Assembly: GCA_964632485.1 (NCBI GenBank)
Contig: CAZWDO010000034.1
Coordinates: 5,221 to 28,466 of the forward strand
DNA length: 23,246 nucleotides
Origin: CAZWDO01 sp964632485 [NCBI: uncultured bacterium]
GTDB lineage: Bacteria; JAGOEH01
Reading direction: 5' to 3'
This document shows, piece after piece, positions 14,369 to 21,006 of this stretch. The notes beneath the pieces are model-generated. The model was not told the origin of the DNA, made no database searches, and worked only from the letters and a program-made list of their open reading frames with translations. Within the stretch, counting starts at the first letter, position 1. The number at the start of each line of letters is the position of its first letter. The position numbers and the translations under genes were made by a program.

Positions 14369-16543
14369 TCAGCGATTAAACACAAGGCCAAAATAGATGG
14401 ATCGGCGAAAAGCGCTTTTGACGGCAATTCGTTGGCTGTAATCGTCTGAATAGGCGTAGTCGAGTATGTTGTCGCGGTTAAATAGATTGGCGATTGCCAG
14501 GTAGAGAATAGTCATGTTGCCGGGAAAAAGACTCACGATGTACTGGATAGTGAGATCGGTTTTAGAATAGGCAGGCACCCGGTCATCATGATAGGTAGTG
14601 GGTGAAGAGCTATAGGGTTTCCCGGTCGCATAGCGATATCCGCCGCCGAAACTCCAGTTTTCATTCAGATCGTAATTGATCACCAGATTCAGATTATGTG
14701 TGATATCGAAGAGGGGCGATGTAGCGTGGGGGCTGTTCCGCCATCGCCGCCGGGCGTGAAGGTAGCTGTAGGAAATGCGCGTGGAAAGAGCGCCGAATGA
14801 TTCTTTGAGAAATGCATCCACTCCCCAGGCATGGCCATTGCCGTCGGAAGTGTAATTGACGGATTCAGATTCGAGAGGTAAATGACGGTAATCTTTGTAG
14901 TAGCTTTCCAGTCGCAGCATCCGGTCATCTCGCGCATAGGAATATCCGGCAATGTAGTGGATAGCCTTTGCGGGCGCTAAATCGGGATTGCCGATATCGG
15001 GATCGGTCAGCCAGTGATCGGGGGATTGATGATAAAGTCCGGTGGCCAGCGTGAAGACTGAGCGCGTCGCGATCGAGTAATTTACAGACAGACGGGGTTC
15101 CGCGCGATATTGATGATCAGGATATGTCGTTTCAAGTCGGAAGCCGGGCGTAATCGTCGCTTTTGGATTCAATTTCCATTCGATTTCGCTAAATCCCCAG
15201 CTATCGAAAGAATGATGATCAATACTCAGAGTATAGACGGCGGCGAATGGATTCAGATCATTTTGCGTATAGGGGACCTGACCGTAATTTTGGGATTGTT
15301 CCAGCCAACCGCCTCCTCCGGCGCGGAACAGTAGTTTTGACCTCAGACGTCGTTCAGCATGGATCGTGAATTGTCCCGAGCGGTCATGCTGGTCCAGTTC
15401 CATGACGGCCATACTTTTTTGCTGTTCGGTCAGTTCATAGCAGAGATTGCTTTCGATAAACCAGCGGCCGGCAAGTCCGCGATAACCCAGGTTGATTATC
15501 CGGTTGACGGTTTTTCCCGCGTATTCGCCGCTGTGTACGGGATCATCCACTGCGACGCCCACCTGATCGCTTTCCATGAACAGAAACAATTTGATCTGGT
15601 GATTGGGATGCGGTTTGAATACCAGATTGAGATTGACATCGCTTGAAGCCGGAAAACTGGAAAAACTTCGACGGGAATGGTTGAAGCGGAAAAGGGCGCC
15701 GGTGTGGCTGAGATTTCCGGAAAAAGAGAACCCTAATTTGTCGTTGATCAGGGGGACGCGCGCCATGGCGGAAAAAGCCGCCAATCCGAGTCCCAGGCTG
15801 AAGTGGGTTTTTGTGGGTAAATCGAGGGATTCCATGGCGAGAACGCCGGAAAGAGCATTGCCATAACGCGCCGAGTAACCGCCGCTGGAAAAATAGCTGC
15901 CTTTAAGCAGGAATGGCGTAAACGCGCCGAAAAAACCGCCGGTGGGCGATTCAAATTTGTAGGGATGGGATATCCGGGCGCCATCGAGCAAAATTACTGT
16001 TTCGCTCATTTCTCCGCCTCGCACGAAAAGTCCAGCGCCTTCATCCACTTGCTGTAAACCAGGATACGATTTAATCGCCCAGAAAACGTCTGCGGCCGCG
16101 CCGGGGGTTCTCACTATTTCCAATGAGTTGAGAGTTACTCCGTTGGTATCCGCGGTTATGAACGAGGAAGCCGTTACCGTCATCGGCTGGGACTCGAAAA
16201 CAATCTCCCGTAAACGGATGGAGCGTTCCAATATCCTTTCGGCTAAAGGCGTTAATCGCTCTGAAAAGGACTCATAACCCATATAGGCGCATAGTAAAGT
16301 GCATCCGGAATTTATGGGATCGATTGGGCAAACCAATTCAAATCGACCGTTCTCATCGCTCATCACGCCGTTCATGGTTTCCTGAATAAAAATATTGGCA
16401 TAGGCCAACGGCTGATTCTCCTCACCGACGATTTGTCCGCGGATAATCAATGAATCGGACTGGGTATTACCGATACAGGGATTGAAATGACCTGCCAGGG
16501 AGAGGATTAAAAAAATATGGACGATCACAGACAGCTTAACCAT
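14369..16543 (-). CDS. TonB-dependent outer membrane receptor with carboxypeptidase-regulatory-like domain
   Basis: 724 residues; the ATG at 16543 is preceded by GAGGAGG. An N-terminal signal peptide (about 1-25) is followed by a CarboxypepD_reg-like beta domain (IIRGQIVGEENQPLAYANIF, DENGRFEL). The plug domain comes next (LEIVRTPGAAADVFWAIKSY, GLFVRGGEMSETVILLDGA, YSARYGNALSGVL), then a 22-strand-type barrel ending in an aromatic-rich strand (SIYFGLVFNR). These proteins import large nutrients across the outer membrane with TonB-ExbBD energy. No SusD partner is present, so polysaccharide uptake is not indicated. It heads a four-gene minus-strand operon. A weak promoter-like pair, TTGCCT and TATTTT with a 17-bp spacer, lies within about 100 bp upstream. 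Confidence 0.93.
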   Translation of the reverse strand: MVKLSVIVHIFLILSLAGHFNPCIGNTQSDSLIIRGQIVGEENQPLAYANIFIQETMNGVMSDENGRFELVCPIDPINSGCTLLCAYMGYESFSERLTPLAERILERSIRLREIVFESQPMTVTASSFITADTNGVTLNSLEIVRTPGAAADVFWAIKSYPGLQQVDEGAGLFVRGGEMSETVILLDGARISHPYKFESPTGGFFGAFTPFLLKGSYFSSGGYSARYGNALSGVLAMESLDLPTKTHFSLGLGLAAFSAMARVPLINDKLGFSFSGNLSHTGALFRFNHSRRSFSSFPASSDVNLNLVFKPHPNHQIKLFLFMESDQVGVAVDDPVHSGEYAGKTVNRIINLGYRGLAGRWFIESNLCYELTEQQKSMAVMELDQHDRSGQFTIHAERRLRSKLLFRAGGGGWLEQSQNYGQVPYTQNDLNPFAAVYTLSIDHHSFDSWGFSEIEWKLNPKATITPGFRLETTYPDHQYRAEPRLSVNYSIATRSVFTLATGLYHQSPDHWLTDPDIGNPDLAPAKAIHYIAGYSYARDDRMLRLESYYKDYRHLPLESESVNYTSDGNGHAWGVDAFLKESFGALSTRISYSYLHARRRWRNSPHATSPLFDITHNLNLVINYDLNENWSFGGGYRYATGKPYSSSPTTYHDDRVPAYSKTDLTIQYIVSLFPGNMTILYLAIANLFNRDNILDYAYSDDYSQRIAVKSAFRRSIYFGLVFNR

Positions 16544-16692
16544 GGGTTCCTCCTCAGGTTGAATGGATCAGTTCGTTGTGAACGAGGGTAAAATAATTGA
16601 TAGGATGGCCTAAGGCAAGAGCCAATCGGTGAATGGCTGATGGGATCGGTGAATAGTATTTTCTGCGCGGTGACTGAACAGCGTTTCCGATT

Positions 16693-16967
16693 TCAGGGAC
16701 GGTTTTCGGTCGTCGTATTACATATTCCGGCGAAAGGCAAATGATGCTGCCGGGCGATTTTGTAGCGGTTGTGGCCGTCAATGATAATATAGCTCTCGGA
16801 GTTGGCCCATATATTTAACGGAGTCAAGATGCTGTTGGTTAAAATATACTCTTCGAGTCTGCTAAATTCCGCTTCCGAAGCGAAGGCAGCGGGAACGCAA
16901 ATTCCGGATCGATGACAATGGATTGAGGATCGATTGCATTCTCGGGCTTGTTTTGGTCGTTTTTCAT
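16693..16967 (-). pseudogene. Frameshifted ParB/Srx-like nuclease-domain gene
   Basis: A start with a good RBS (AGGAG, ATG at 16967-16965) opens MKNDQNKPENAIDPQSIVID, continuing to PLPSL. This frame then stops, while the next frame (from about 16880) carries on the same protein: EAEFSRLEEYILTNSILTPLN and IIIDGHNRYKIARQHHLPF. The DGHNRYKIA motif is typical of ParB-N-like domains. A one-base frameshift near 16875-16882 therefore splits the gene, and it ends early at 16693 without the expected C-terminal half. The intact relatives I know of are small DNA-binding or phage/plasmid-linked proteins. Confidence is high that it is broken, moderate for the family. Confidence 0.75.
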
Positions 16968-17031
16968 AAACTGCTCCTTTTTTCAGCAGGATAACGGGCG
17001 CGTTAATTTTTATTAACAATAAAAAAAAAAC

Positions 17032-17060
17032 TTGACAAATGAGCTTGGGCAATGTATAAT
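17032..17060 (+). promoter_or_regulatory. Near-perfect sigma70 promoter
   Basis: TTGACA (17032-17037), a 17-bp spacer and TATAAT (17055-17060) match the housekeeping consensus exactly. A 6-bp inverted repeat, GTTAAT (17002-17007) and ATTAAC (17012-17017), lies just upstream. The promoter diverges from the broken ParB-like gene. Directly downstream is only a 24-residue open frame (17068-17142) with no ribosome binding site, so the original gene seems to be gone. Confidence 0.75.
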
Positions 17061-17298
17061 AATCTTAATGAAATCATGGGAAGTTTATGACGCCGTTACA
17101 TTGACGGTGCGACAGCGTTGGAAAAGGTTAGACATCAATTGAATAGGATAAAACCCGTAATTTGTATTCAGCTATAGAAAAATATAAACAATTGTTCATA
17201 TCCCTCCAATTTGGCTGTATAAGAACAACAATTATACACAAACGTTGGGCGAAAGGCAGAGCGCCTCTTCCTCTGGGAGAGGGCAGGGAGAGGGTGTC
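17061..17298 (+). other. Decayed non-coding stretch with an attC-like core end
   Basis: No recognisable gene is present. A 24-residue open frame (17068-17142) follows the strong promoter but has no RBS or known relatives. Further on, GTTGGGC (17244-17250), an integron-type core site (GTTRRRY), is followed by GAAAGGCAGAGCGCC. The same 15 bases follow the core site at 23146. A short inverted repeat, GTATAA and TTATAC, precedes it. A GC-rich block (about 17265-17295) then abuts the hsdM fragment. Confidence 0.4.
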
Positions 17299-17529
17299 CA
17301 TTACCAGGACACCAAAGGCTTCTGCAATTCGGCCAGTATCGAACGTGTAAAAGAACTGGATTATGCGCTGACTCCGGGCAGACATGTTGGCCTTCCTGAT
17401 GACGAAGACGATTTTAATTTTAATGATCGGTTCAGTAGCCTTAAAGCCGAGTTCGACGCGCAGTTGAAGGAAGAAACAGAGTTGAACAAGCTTATACTGG
17501 AAAATCTCAAGAAGGTGAAGCTGGTATGA
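17299..17529 (+). pseudogene. hsdM: Type I restriction-modification methylase subunit, C-terminal fragment
   Basis: About 76 residues from YQDTKGFCNSAS through YALTPGRHVGLPDDEDDF to ENLKKVKLV match the extreme C-terminus of HsdM, the DNA methyltransferase subunit of type I systems. The TPGR(Y/H)VG motif and acidic stretch are characteristic. The catalytic methylase domain, several hundred residues, is absent. The frame is open upstream to 17245 but is not HsdM-like there. It ends at TGA 17527-17529 and is followed by the fic and hsdS remnants in the usual hsdM-hsdS order. Confidence 0.8.
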
Positions 17530-17548
17530 AAGTAAATTACAGATTTTC

Positions 17549-17580
17549 TTATTTTACTTTTCTATATTTAAGTAAAATAA
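17549..17580 (+). promoter_or_regulatory. Inverted repeat upstream of fic, candidate operator
   Basis: Perfect 11-bp arms TTATTTTACTT (17549-17559) and AAGTAAAATAA (17570-17580) are separated by 10 bp. A third half-site TTTTACTT lies at 17592-17599, just before the fic RBS. The AT-rich stem makes a terminator less likely than a protein-binding site. Fic proteins of this group carry a C-terminal winged helix, so autoregulation is a reasonable inference. Confidence 0.45.
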
Positions 17581-17610
17581 AATACATTGTCTTTTACTTT
17601 GGAGAACAAT

Positions 17611-18246
17611 ATGAATATAAAGGATTTTAAGGCTGGCAGCTACAAAAAAGGGCTTGAATACCAGTATTTTTTGCCCCAAAAATAAATCATTCATTTGTAT
17701 GGACAGATGAAGGCATCAATGATTTTTTGGAGAAAGCTTCTTTCAAATTGGGTGAATTAAACTCCTTTTCCCGTCTGGTTCCGGATACGGATATGTTCAT
17801 TATCATGCATATTTTTAAAGAAGCGGTAGTTTCAAGCCGGATTGAAGGAACACAGACCAACATCGAAGAAGCGTTTATCGACGAGAAAGATATAAATCCC
17901 GAAAAACGATCTCGCCCAATGGCTCAGGTTCTTTTTGACCGGAGTGATTGTCACGGCTGAAAATTCAGTTGAAACCCTTCGGAAAATAATTGAACTGAAG
18001 GCGCGCATTGAAAAAGGGCACATCATGATTATGGGTAAACGTTCAAAACAGGCTCTTGAGCTTTTTCATCATTTATTCAGGAAGCCGGTAATCAGTGTCA
18101 GCGACGCGCAGAAGATGACGGCCCTTTCACCTAAAGCAGCAAATGAACTGGTGCGGATATTTGTTGAAATGAAAATTTTGCGGGAAACAACCGGGTATCA
18201 GCGGAACAGGGTTTTTGTTTTTGATGAGTATATGAGGATGTTTTGA
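17611..18246 (+). pseudogene. Fic-family AMPylase, catalytic core deleted and frameshifted
   Basis: The gene starts at ATG 17611 (GGAG upstream) with MNIKDFKAGSYKKG. It shifts frame near 17675 and continues as the Fic N-terminal domain (LGELNSFSRLVPDTDMFI, SSRIEGTQTNIEEAF, DEKDINPEKR). Around 17915-17935 it jumps, in another frame, to the region after the catalytic domain (WLRFFLTGVIVTAENSVETL). It then runs to a C-terminal winged helix (LSPKAANELVRIFVE, TGYQRNRVFVFDEY) ending at 18246. The HPFxxGNGR catalytic motif is missing altogether. Active members transfer AMP to target proteins; this copy cannot. It lies between hsdM and hsdS fragments, a position known for accessory genes of type I systems. 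Confidence 0.85.
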
Positions 18247-18268
18247 AATGAAAGAAGGTGAAGCTGGC

Positions 18269-18379
18269 ATGAGTGATTGGAAGGAATGCAAGCTTGGCGA
18301 AGTTATTTATTCCAGTGTGTCTAGTATAACTGCAAATTATCCTCATAAAACAATCAAGTATCTTGATACTGGGTCTTGA
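18269..18379 (+). pseudogene. hsdS: Type I restriction specificity subunit, N-terminal fragment
   Basis: 36 residues beginning MSDWKECKLGEVIYS and ending IKYLDTGS match the start of an HsdS target-recognition subunit. Intact HsdS proteins are about 400 residues. The reading frame is cut by direct fusion to an hsdR piece at about 18375, where the hsdR frame overlaps the stop. Both target recognition domains are therefore lost. The start lies inside the second copy of the hsdM-end repeat. Confidence 0.7.
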
Positions 18380-18458
18380 AAACGGAAGAAAACGATACAT
18401 TGATGGAGTAGCGGCCTTATCTCAAGCCTTTTCAATTAACAGAGGAGTAATAACATGA
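18375..18458 (+). pseudogene. hsdR: Type I restriction subunit HsdR, internal remnant
   Basis: An open stretch reading LENGRKRYIDGVAALSQAFS resembles the C-terminal region of HsdR, the motor and nuclease subunit. It is joined to the hsdS head without an intervening start and ends in TGA at 18456-18458, overlapping the next ATG as ATGA. Its last 40 bp of HsdR-like sequence are duplicated in the following ORF. Confidence 0.55.
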
Positions 18459-18510
18459 GCAAGGAAAAAAACATTGATGGAGTAGCGGCCTTATCTCAAG
18501 CCTTTTCAAT
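18397..18510 (+). repeat. Perfect 40-bp direct repeat within hsdR-derived sequence
   Basis: The 40 bases at 18397-18436 recur exactly at 18471-18510 (begin ACATTGATGGAGTAGCGGCC), 74 bp apart. The 34 bp between them carry GAGGAG and ATG, creating a ribosome binding site and start codon for the second copy. The perfect identity suggests a recent event compared with the surrounding decay. Confidence 0.9.
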
Positions 18511-19048
18511 AGCGATACCCCATGAACAGGCTATGGACGTTAAAGATGAAGTAGCCTTTTTTCAGGCGGTAAAATCACGGCTTGTCAAGTTTGACAGTAC
18601 TGGCTCTGGAAAAACTGACGAGGAAGTTGAAACTGATATAATCAAGAATTCAGTTAATCGACCGGTTTTTACTCCAGAGAAAATAGATTCTTTATCTCCA
18701 AGTGAAATATTTGTATTTGGGAGCAACTTAGCTGGACATCACGTAGGAGGAGCCGCAAGGACAGCATTAAATAAATTTGGCGCTGTATATGGGCAGGGAG
18801 TCGGTTTGCAAGGTCAGAGTTATGCTATTCCAACTATGCAAGGAGGTGTAGAAACGATAGCTCCTTATGTAGATGAATTTATCAGTTATGCTAAAAATCA
18901 TTCAGAAAATTTTTTCTATGTTACCAGAATTGGATGTGGAATTGCAGGATTTAGCGACCAGCAAATAGCTCCGCTTTTCAAAAAAGCATTGGAGTTGAAA
19001 AATGTTTGCCTTCCAGAATATTTTGTCAGTTTGCTGAATAAGCCATAA
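18455..19048 (+). CDS. Chimeric ORF: HsdR piece fused to a phage-type macro-like (A1S_2505-like) domain
   Basis: 197 residues, with GAGGAG before the ATG. Residues about 6-62 (NIDGVAALSQAFSI, IPHEQAMDVKDEVAFFQAVK, GKTDEEVET) resemble an HsdR C-terminal segment. From about residue 70 the protein matches small phage-associated macro-like proteins of the A1S_2505 type: EIFVFGSNLAGHHVGGAAR, QGVGLQGQSYAIPT and TRIGCGIAGF. Macro-type folds bind ADP-ribose or related nucleotides; the activity of this group is not established. The second domain has lost its own start and is read in frame from the hsdR remnant. It could be expressed as a fusion or be a chance survivor of a deletion. The HsdR match is from memory of the family. 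Confidence 0.7.
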   Translation: MSKEKNIDGVAALSQAFSIAIPHEQAMDVKDEVAFFQAVKSRLVKFDSTGSGKTDEEVETDIIKNSVNRPVFTPEKIDSLSPSEIFVFGSNLAGHHVGGAARTALNKFGAVYGQGVGLQGQSYAIPTMQGGVETIAPYVDEFISYAKNHSENFFYVTRIGCGIAGFSDQQIAPLFKKALELKNVCLPEYFVSLLNKP

Positions 19049-19146
19049 ATAAAGGAAAGTCAAAAGTTGAGAGAATATGGTCAGGTTAGAACATTAGCCC
19101 TGCAATCCCCGGCTTCCTCTAATCGATGTTGTCCGCTTCAACTAAA

Positions 19147-19359
19147 TCAGCTCAGTTGAATCGGCTTGAAGAGCATGGCCGATATCACGCGGAGGTTGCA
19201 GGCGATCACACTCCACAACACCTTGGACTCGAACCGCTGCCGTCCTTTCCAGACGCATCGACGCAGCTCAAATCGTCGTTTGATATTCGATAGCGCGCCT
19301 TCAATGCCGCTCCGCCATTTCTTCATCTGAATTTTTCGCGCTCTTTTGTGTTTCTTGGG
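19147..19359 (-). mobile_element. DDE transposase C-terminal fragment of an insertion sequence
   Basis: The minus strand has an open frame ending at TGA 19149-19147 that reads MKKWRSGIEGALSNIKRRFE, then LRRCVWKGRQRFESKVLWSV and IACNLRVI. This matches the C-terminus of IS5/IS1182/ISNCY-type DDE transposases, including the final catalytic Glu region (SGIEG..S..KRR). Everything upstream is missing; an in-frame stop at 19362-19360 closes the fragment, which abuts the next gene. The 98 bp between the previous gene and this fragment hold nothing recognisable and may include an IS end. Confidence 0.75.
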
Positions 19360-19372
19360 CTAAAGGTGATTT

Positions 19373-19915
19373 ATGAATGAACTGAAGTTACCAAGAGAAA
19401 CATACGTAAACAAGTTTATTGCCAGGACCAAGTTTTACGAGAAAGCCAATCTGAACGCCAAGTTACAGAAGGAGTTTATCGATAAGATTCAACAGATCAC
19501 CTGGGAATATTTGCTGGCAGAAAGCACTATAGGTATTGCCAAAACAGAGGCGGTTACTGAAATACAGATTTTTGAAATTGAGCTGAAAGAGCAGATGATA
19601 CCAAAGAATGTCTTGAAGGTCATCGATAAAAGTATTCCCTATCAGATACTCTACCGCTTTGTTTATGAAGATAATATCGCCTGCGGCATTACTTTAAAAG
19701 CCGATATCAGCGTGGAAAATTACTATTTTTGTGATTGGAATGAGGATATTAGCTTTAATTTTACCGGGATAGACCTTGAAAAAGTCTATCAGAAACTGGT
19801 GAAAGCCTTTATCCGAGATGAAGCGCGAAGCAAAGTCAGTTTTAGTGAGGTAATCGATGTCGATAATAAAATCAAAACGCCGGAAGCAGAGATTGCGCTT
19901 TGGAAAGCAAGATAA
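19373..19915 (+). CDS. DUF4391-family protein with frameshifted C-terminus
   Basis: 180 residues; AAAGGTG precedes the ATG. The protein matches DUF4391 (LPRETYVNKFIARTKFYE, ITWEYLLAESTIGIAKTE, EIQIFEIELK, YYFCDWNEDISF). The family is usually found beside helicases and type III-like restriction or other defence genes; its function is unknown. The normal family ending, a basic coiled tail of the kind KEKQFNRKIEINKVL, is present but in another frame from about 19895 to 20028, so a one-base loss near GCGCTTTGG has cut it off. The main domain is intact and might still fold. No partner gene remains; a 14-codon frame at about 20047 may be the start of one. Confidence 0.75.
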   Translation: MNELKLPRETYVNKFIARTKFYEKANLNAKLQKEFIDKIQQITWEYLLAESTIGIAKTEAVTEIQIFEIELKEQMIPKNVLKVIDKSIPYQILYRFVYEDNIACGITLKADISVENYYFCDWNEDISFNFTGIDLEKVYQKLVKAFIRDEARSKVSFSEVIDVDNKIKTPEAEIALWKAR

Positions 19916-20134
19916 GCAAAGAAAAACAGTTTAACCGCAAGATTGAAATAAACAAGGTACTGCTTGAGAAGAAAGCGATGCTTAAAAGAATGGTGAATGA
20001 TGAATTTGTTTTGCTATACATTAATTGATCAGATGGTTAAATAAAATGAAACAGCGTCTGGCGCGATATCAAACTGACATAATCGGTTAAAAAAGAGAAA
20101 ATTATAAAATCAACCGGTTCGTTTAAATTTGTAC

Positions 20135-20165
20135 TTGACTTGTTATCCATTTTTTATTATATAAT
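20135..20165 (+). promoter_or_regulatory. Candidate promoter of the recombinase gene
   Basis: TTGACT (20135-20140) is followed by an AT-rich stretch containing TATATA with 17-bp spacing and TATAAT (20160-20165) with 19-bp spacing. It lies about 70 bp before the recombinase start in the only long intergenic stretch here. Otherwise 20029-20235 holds a palindromic AACCGGTT and nothing I recognise. Confidence 0.35.
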
Positions 20166-20235
20166 TAAAAACTTGTTCTCCGTTTTCCGATGAACCAATA
20201 TAGGATAGTGCAGATTTAACCGAAAGCAAACTGCA

Positions 20236-20857
20236 ATGGGCATGCCTGATCGTATCCAGATTCAGAGCATTCAGAAAGATGGTATTCGAGAATTGATAGT
20301 TAGATTCGGATATCGTGAAGATTGGATTAATATAATCAGGTCAATACCGGGACGATATTGGGATTCCCATGAAAAGGCTTGGCATATTTCCAACACTTCA
20401 GAAAACATGAATATATTAATGAAATCGTTCGGTGATAGAATAGATTTTAGTGGAACCAAGACTTTTGAGTTCCGCCAATCAGTAAATCAGTCGAGTATAG
20501 AAAATAAAAAAAACAAAACAATCGATGGACGCATCCCGGATCAGTATATTGAAATGCTGAAAATGAAACGATATAGCGCCCATACTGTTTGAGGGACAGA
20601 AAGGCGGGAAATACAGCAGTAAATCGGTACAAAAGATATTTCAGACAGCATTGTTGAAATCAGGAATAAAGAAACATGCCAGTGTTCATACTCTGAGGCA
20701 TAGTTTCGCGACACATCTGCTTGAACATGGTACAGATTTACGTTATATTCAGGAACTGCTAGGACACAAGAATTCAAAAACAACCGAGATTTATACACAT
20801 GTAACAAAAAAGGGACTTGAAAAAATAGATAGTCCGATTGATCATTTAAAACTGTAA
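20236..20857 (+). pseudogene. Tyrosine recombinase/integrase with internal deletion
   Basis: The 5' part (20236-20592) encodes an N-terminal domain seen in XerD-like integrases of FCB bacteria (RIQIQSIQKDGIRELIVRFG, IIRSIPGRYWDSHEKAWHI) and the start of the SAM-like DNA-binding domain ([15 protein letters not shown]). The 3' part, in another frame from about 20585, is the catalytic C-terminus: [27 protein letters not shown], then TTEIYTHV with the nucleophilic Tyr and a final SPIDHLKL. The core between them, about 150 residues including the first catalytic Arg, is missing, so the enzyme is dead. I do not see the extra helix that defines IntI because that region is deleted. It directly precedes the cassette-like units. 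Confidence 0.85.
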
Positions 20858-20949
20858 AAGGTAGACATAAACTTCCAAATTTGGAGTTTATGTCTACCTT
20901 TTAGCGAGGCTAAAGTAAAAATATGTCTACTTTGAGACTTATACAACCG
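20856..20949 (+). repeat. Structured region after the recombinase: two hairpins, a thrice-repeated octamer and a core-site G
   Basis: A 20-bp stem with one extra T (arms 20856-20876 and 20883-20902, loop AAATTT) begins in the recombinase stop codon. A second perfect hairpin follows (TTTAGC 20900-20905, GCTAAA 20909-20914). The octamer GTAGACAT occurs inverted at 20861, then as ATGTCTAC at 20890 and 20922. The region ends at GTTATCG (20949-20955), a core site. It could be an attI-like primary site with recombinase-binding repeats, or a bidirectional terminator; the long bulged stem and repeated octamer favour the first. Confidence 0.55.
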
Positions 20950-21006
20950 TTATCGGCAAGGGCTGGGTTTGCTTTGACATAACCAATATGATATTGAGGA
21001 TAAAAA

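Larger units (their letters stand above)
17511..18272 (+). repeat. Direct repeat of the hsdM end flanking the fic gene
   Basis: GAAGGTGAAGCTGG followed by (T/C)ATGA occurs at 17511-17529, where it is the end of hsdM, and again at 18254-18272, immediately before the hsdS start. Only one of 19 positions differs. In an ordinary type I locus hsdM runs directly into hsdS. The second copy keeps that junction, so the intervening DNA (the fic gene and its upstream region) looks like an insertion that duplicated the hsdM end. Confidence 0.7.

Noticed and set aside
14332-14427. N-terminal extension of the TPR protein
   Set aside because: It overlaps the receptor gene and would bury the signal peptide; the inner ATG has a strong RBS.
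16554-16781. Minus-strand open frame after the ParB-like remnant
   Set aside because: Overlaps the remnant in another frame and shows no family; treated as decayed sequence.
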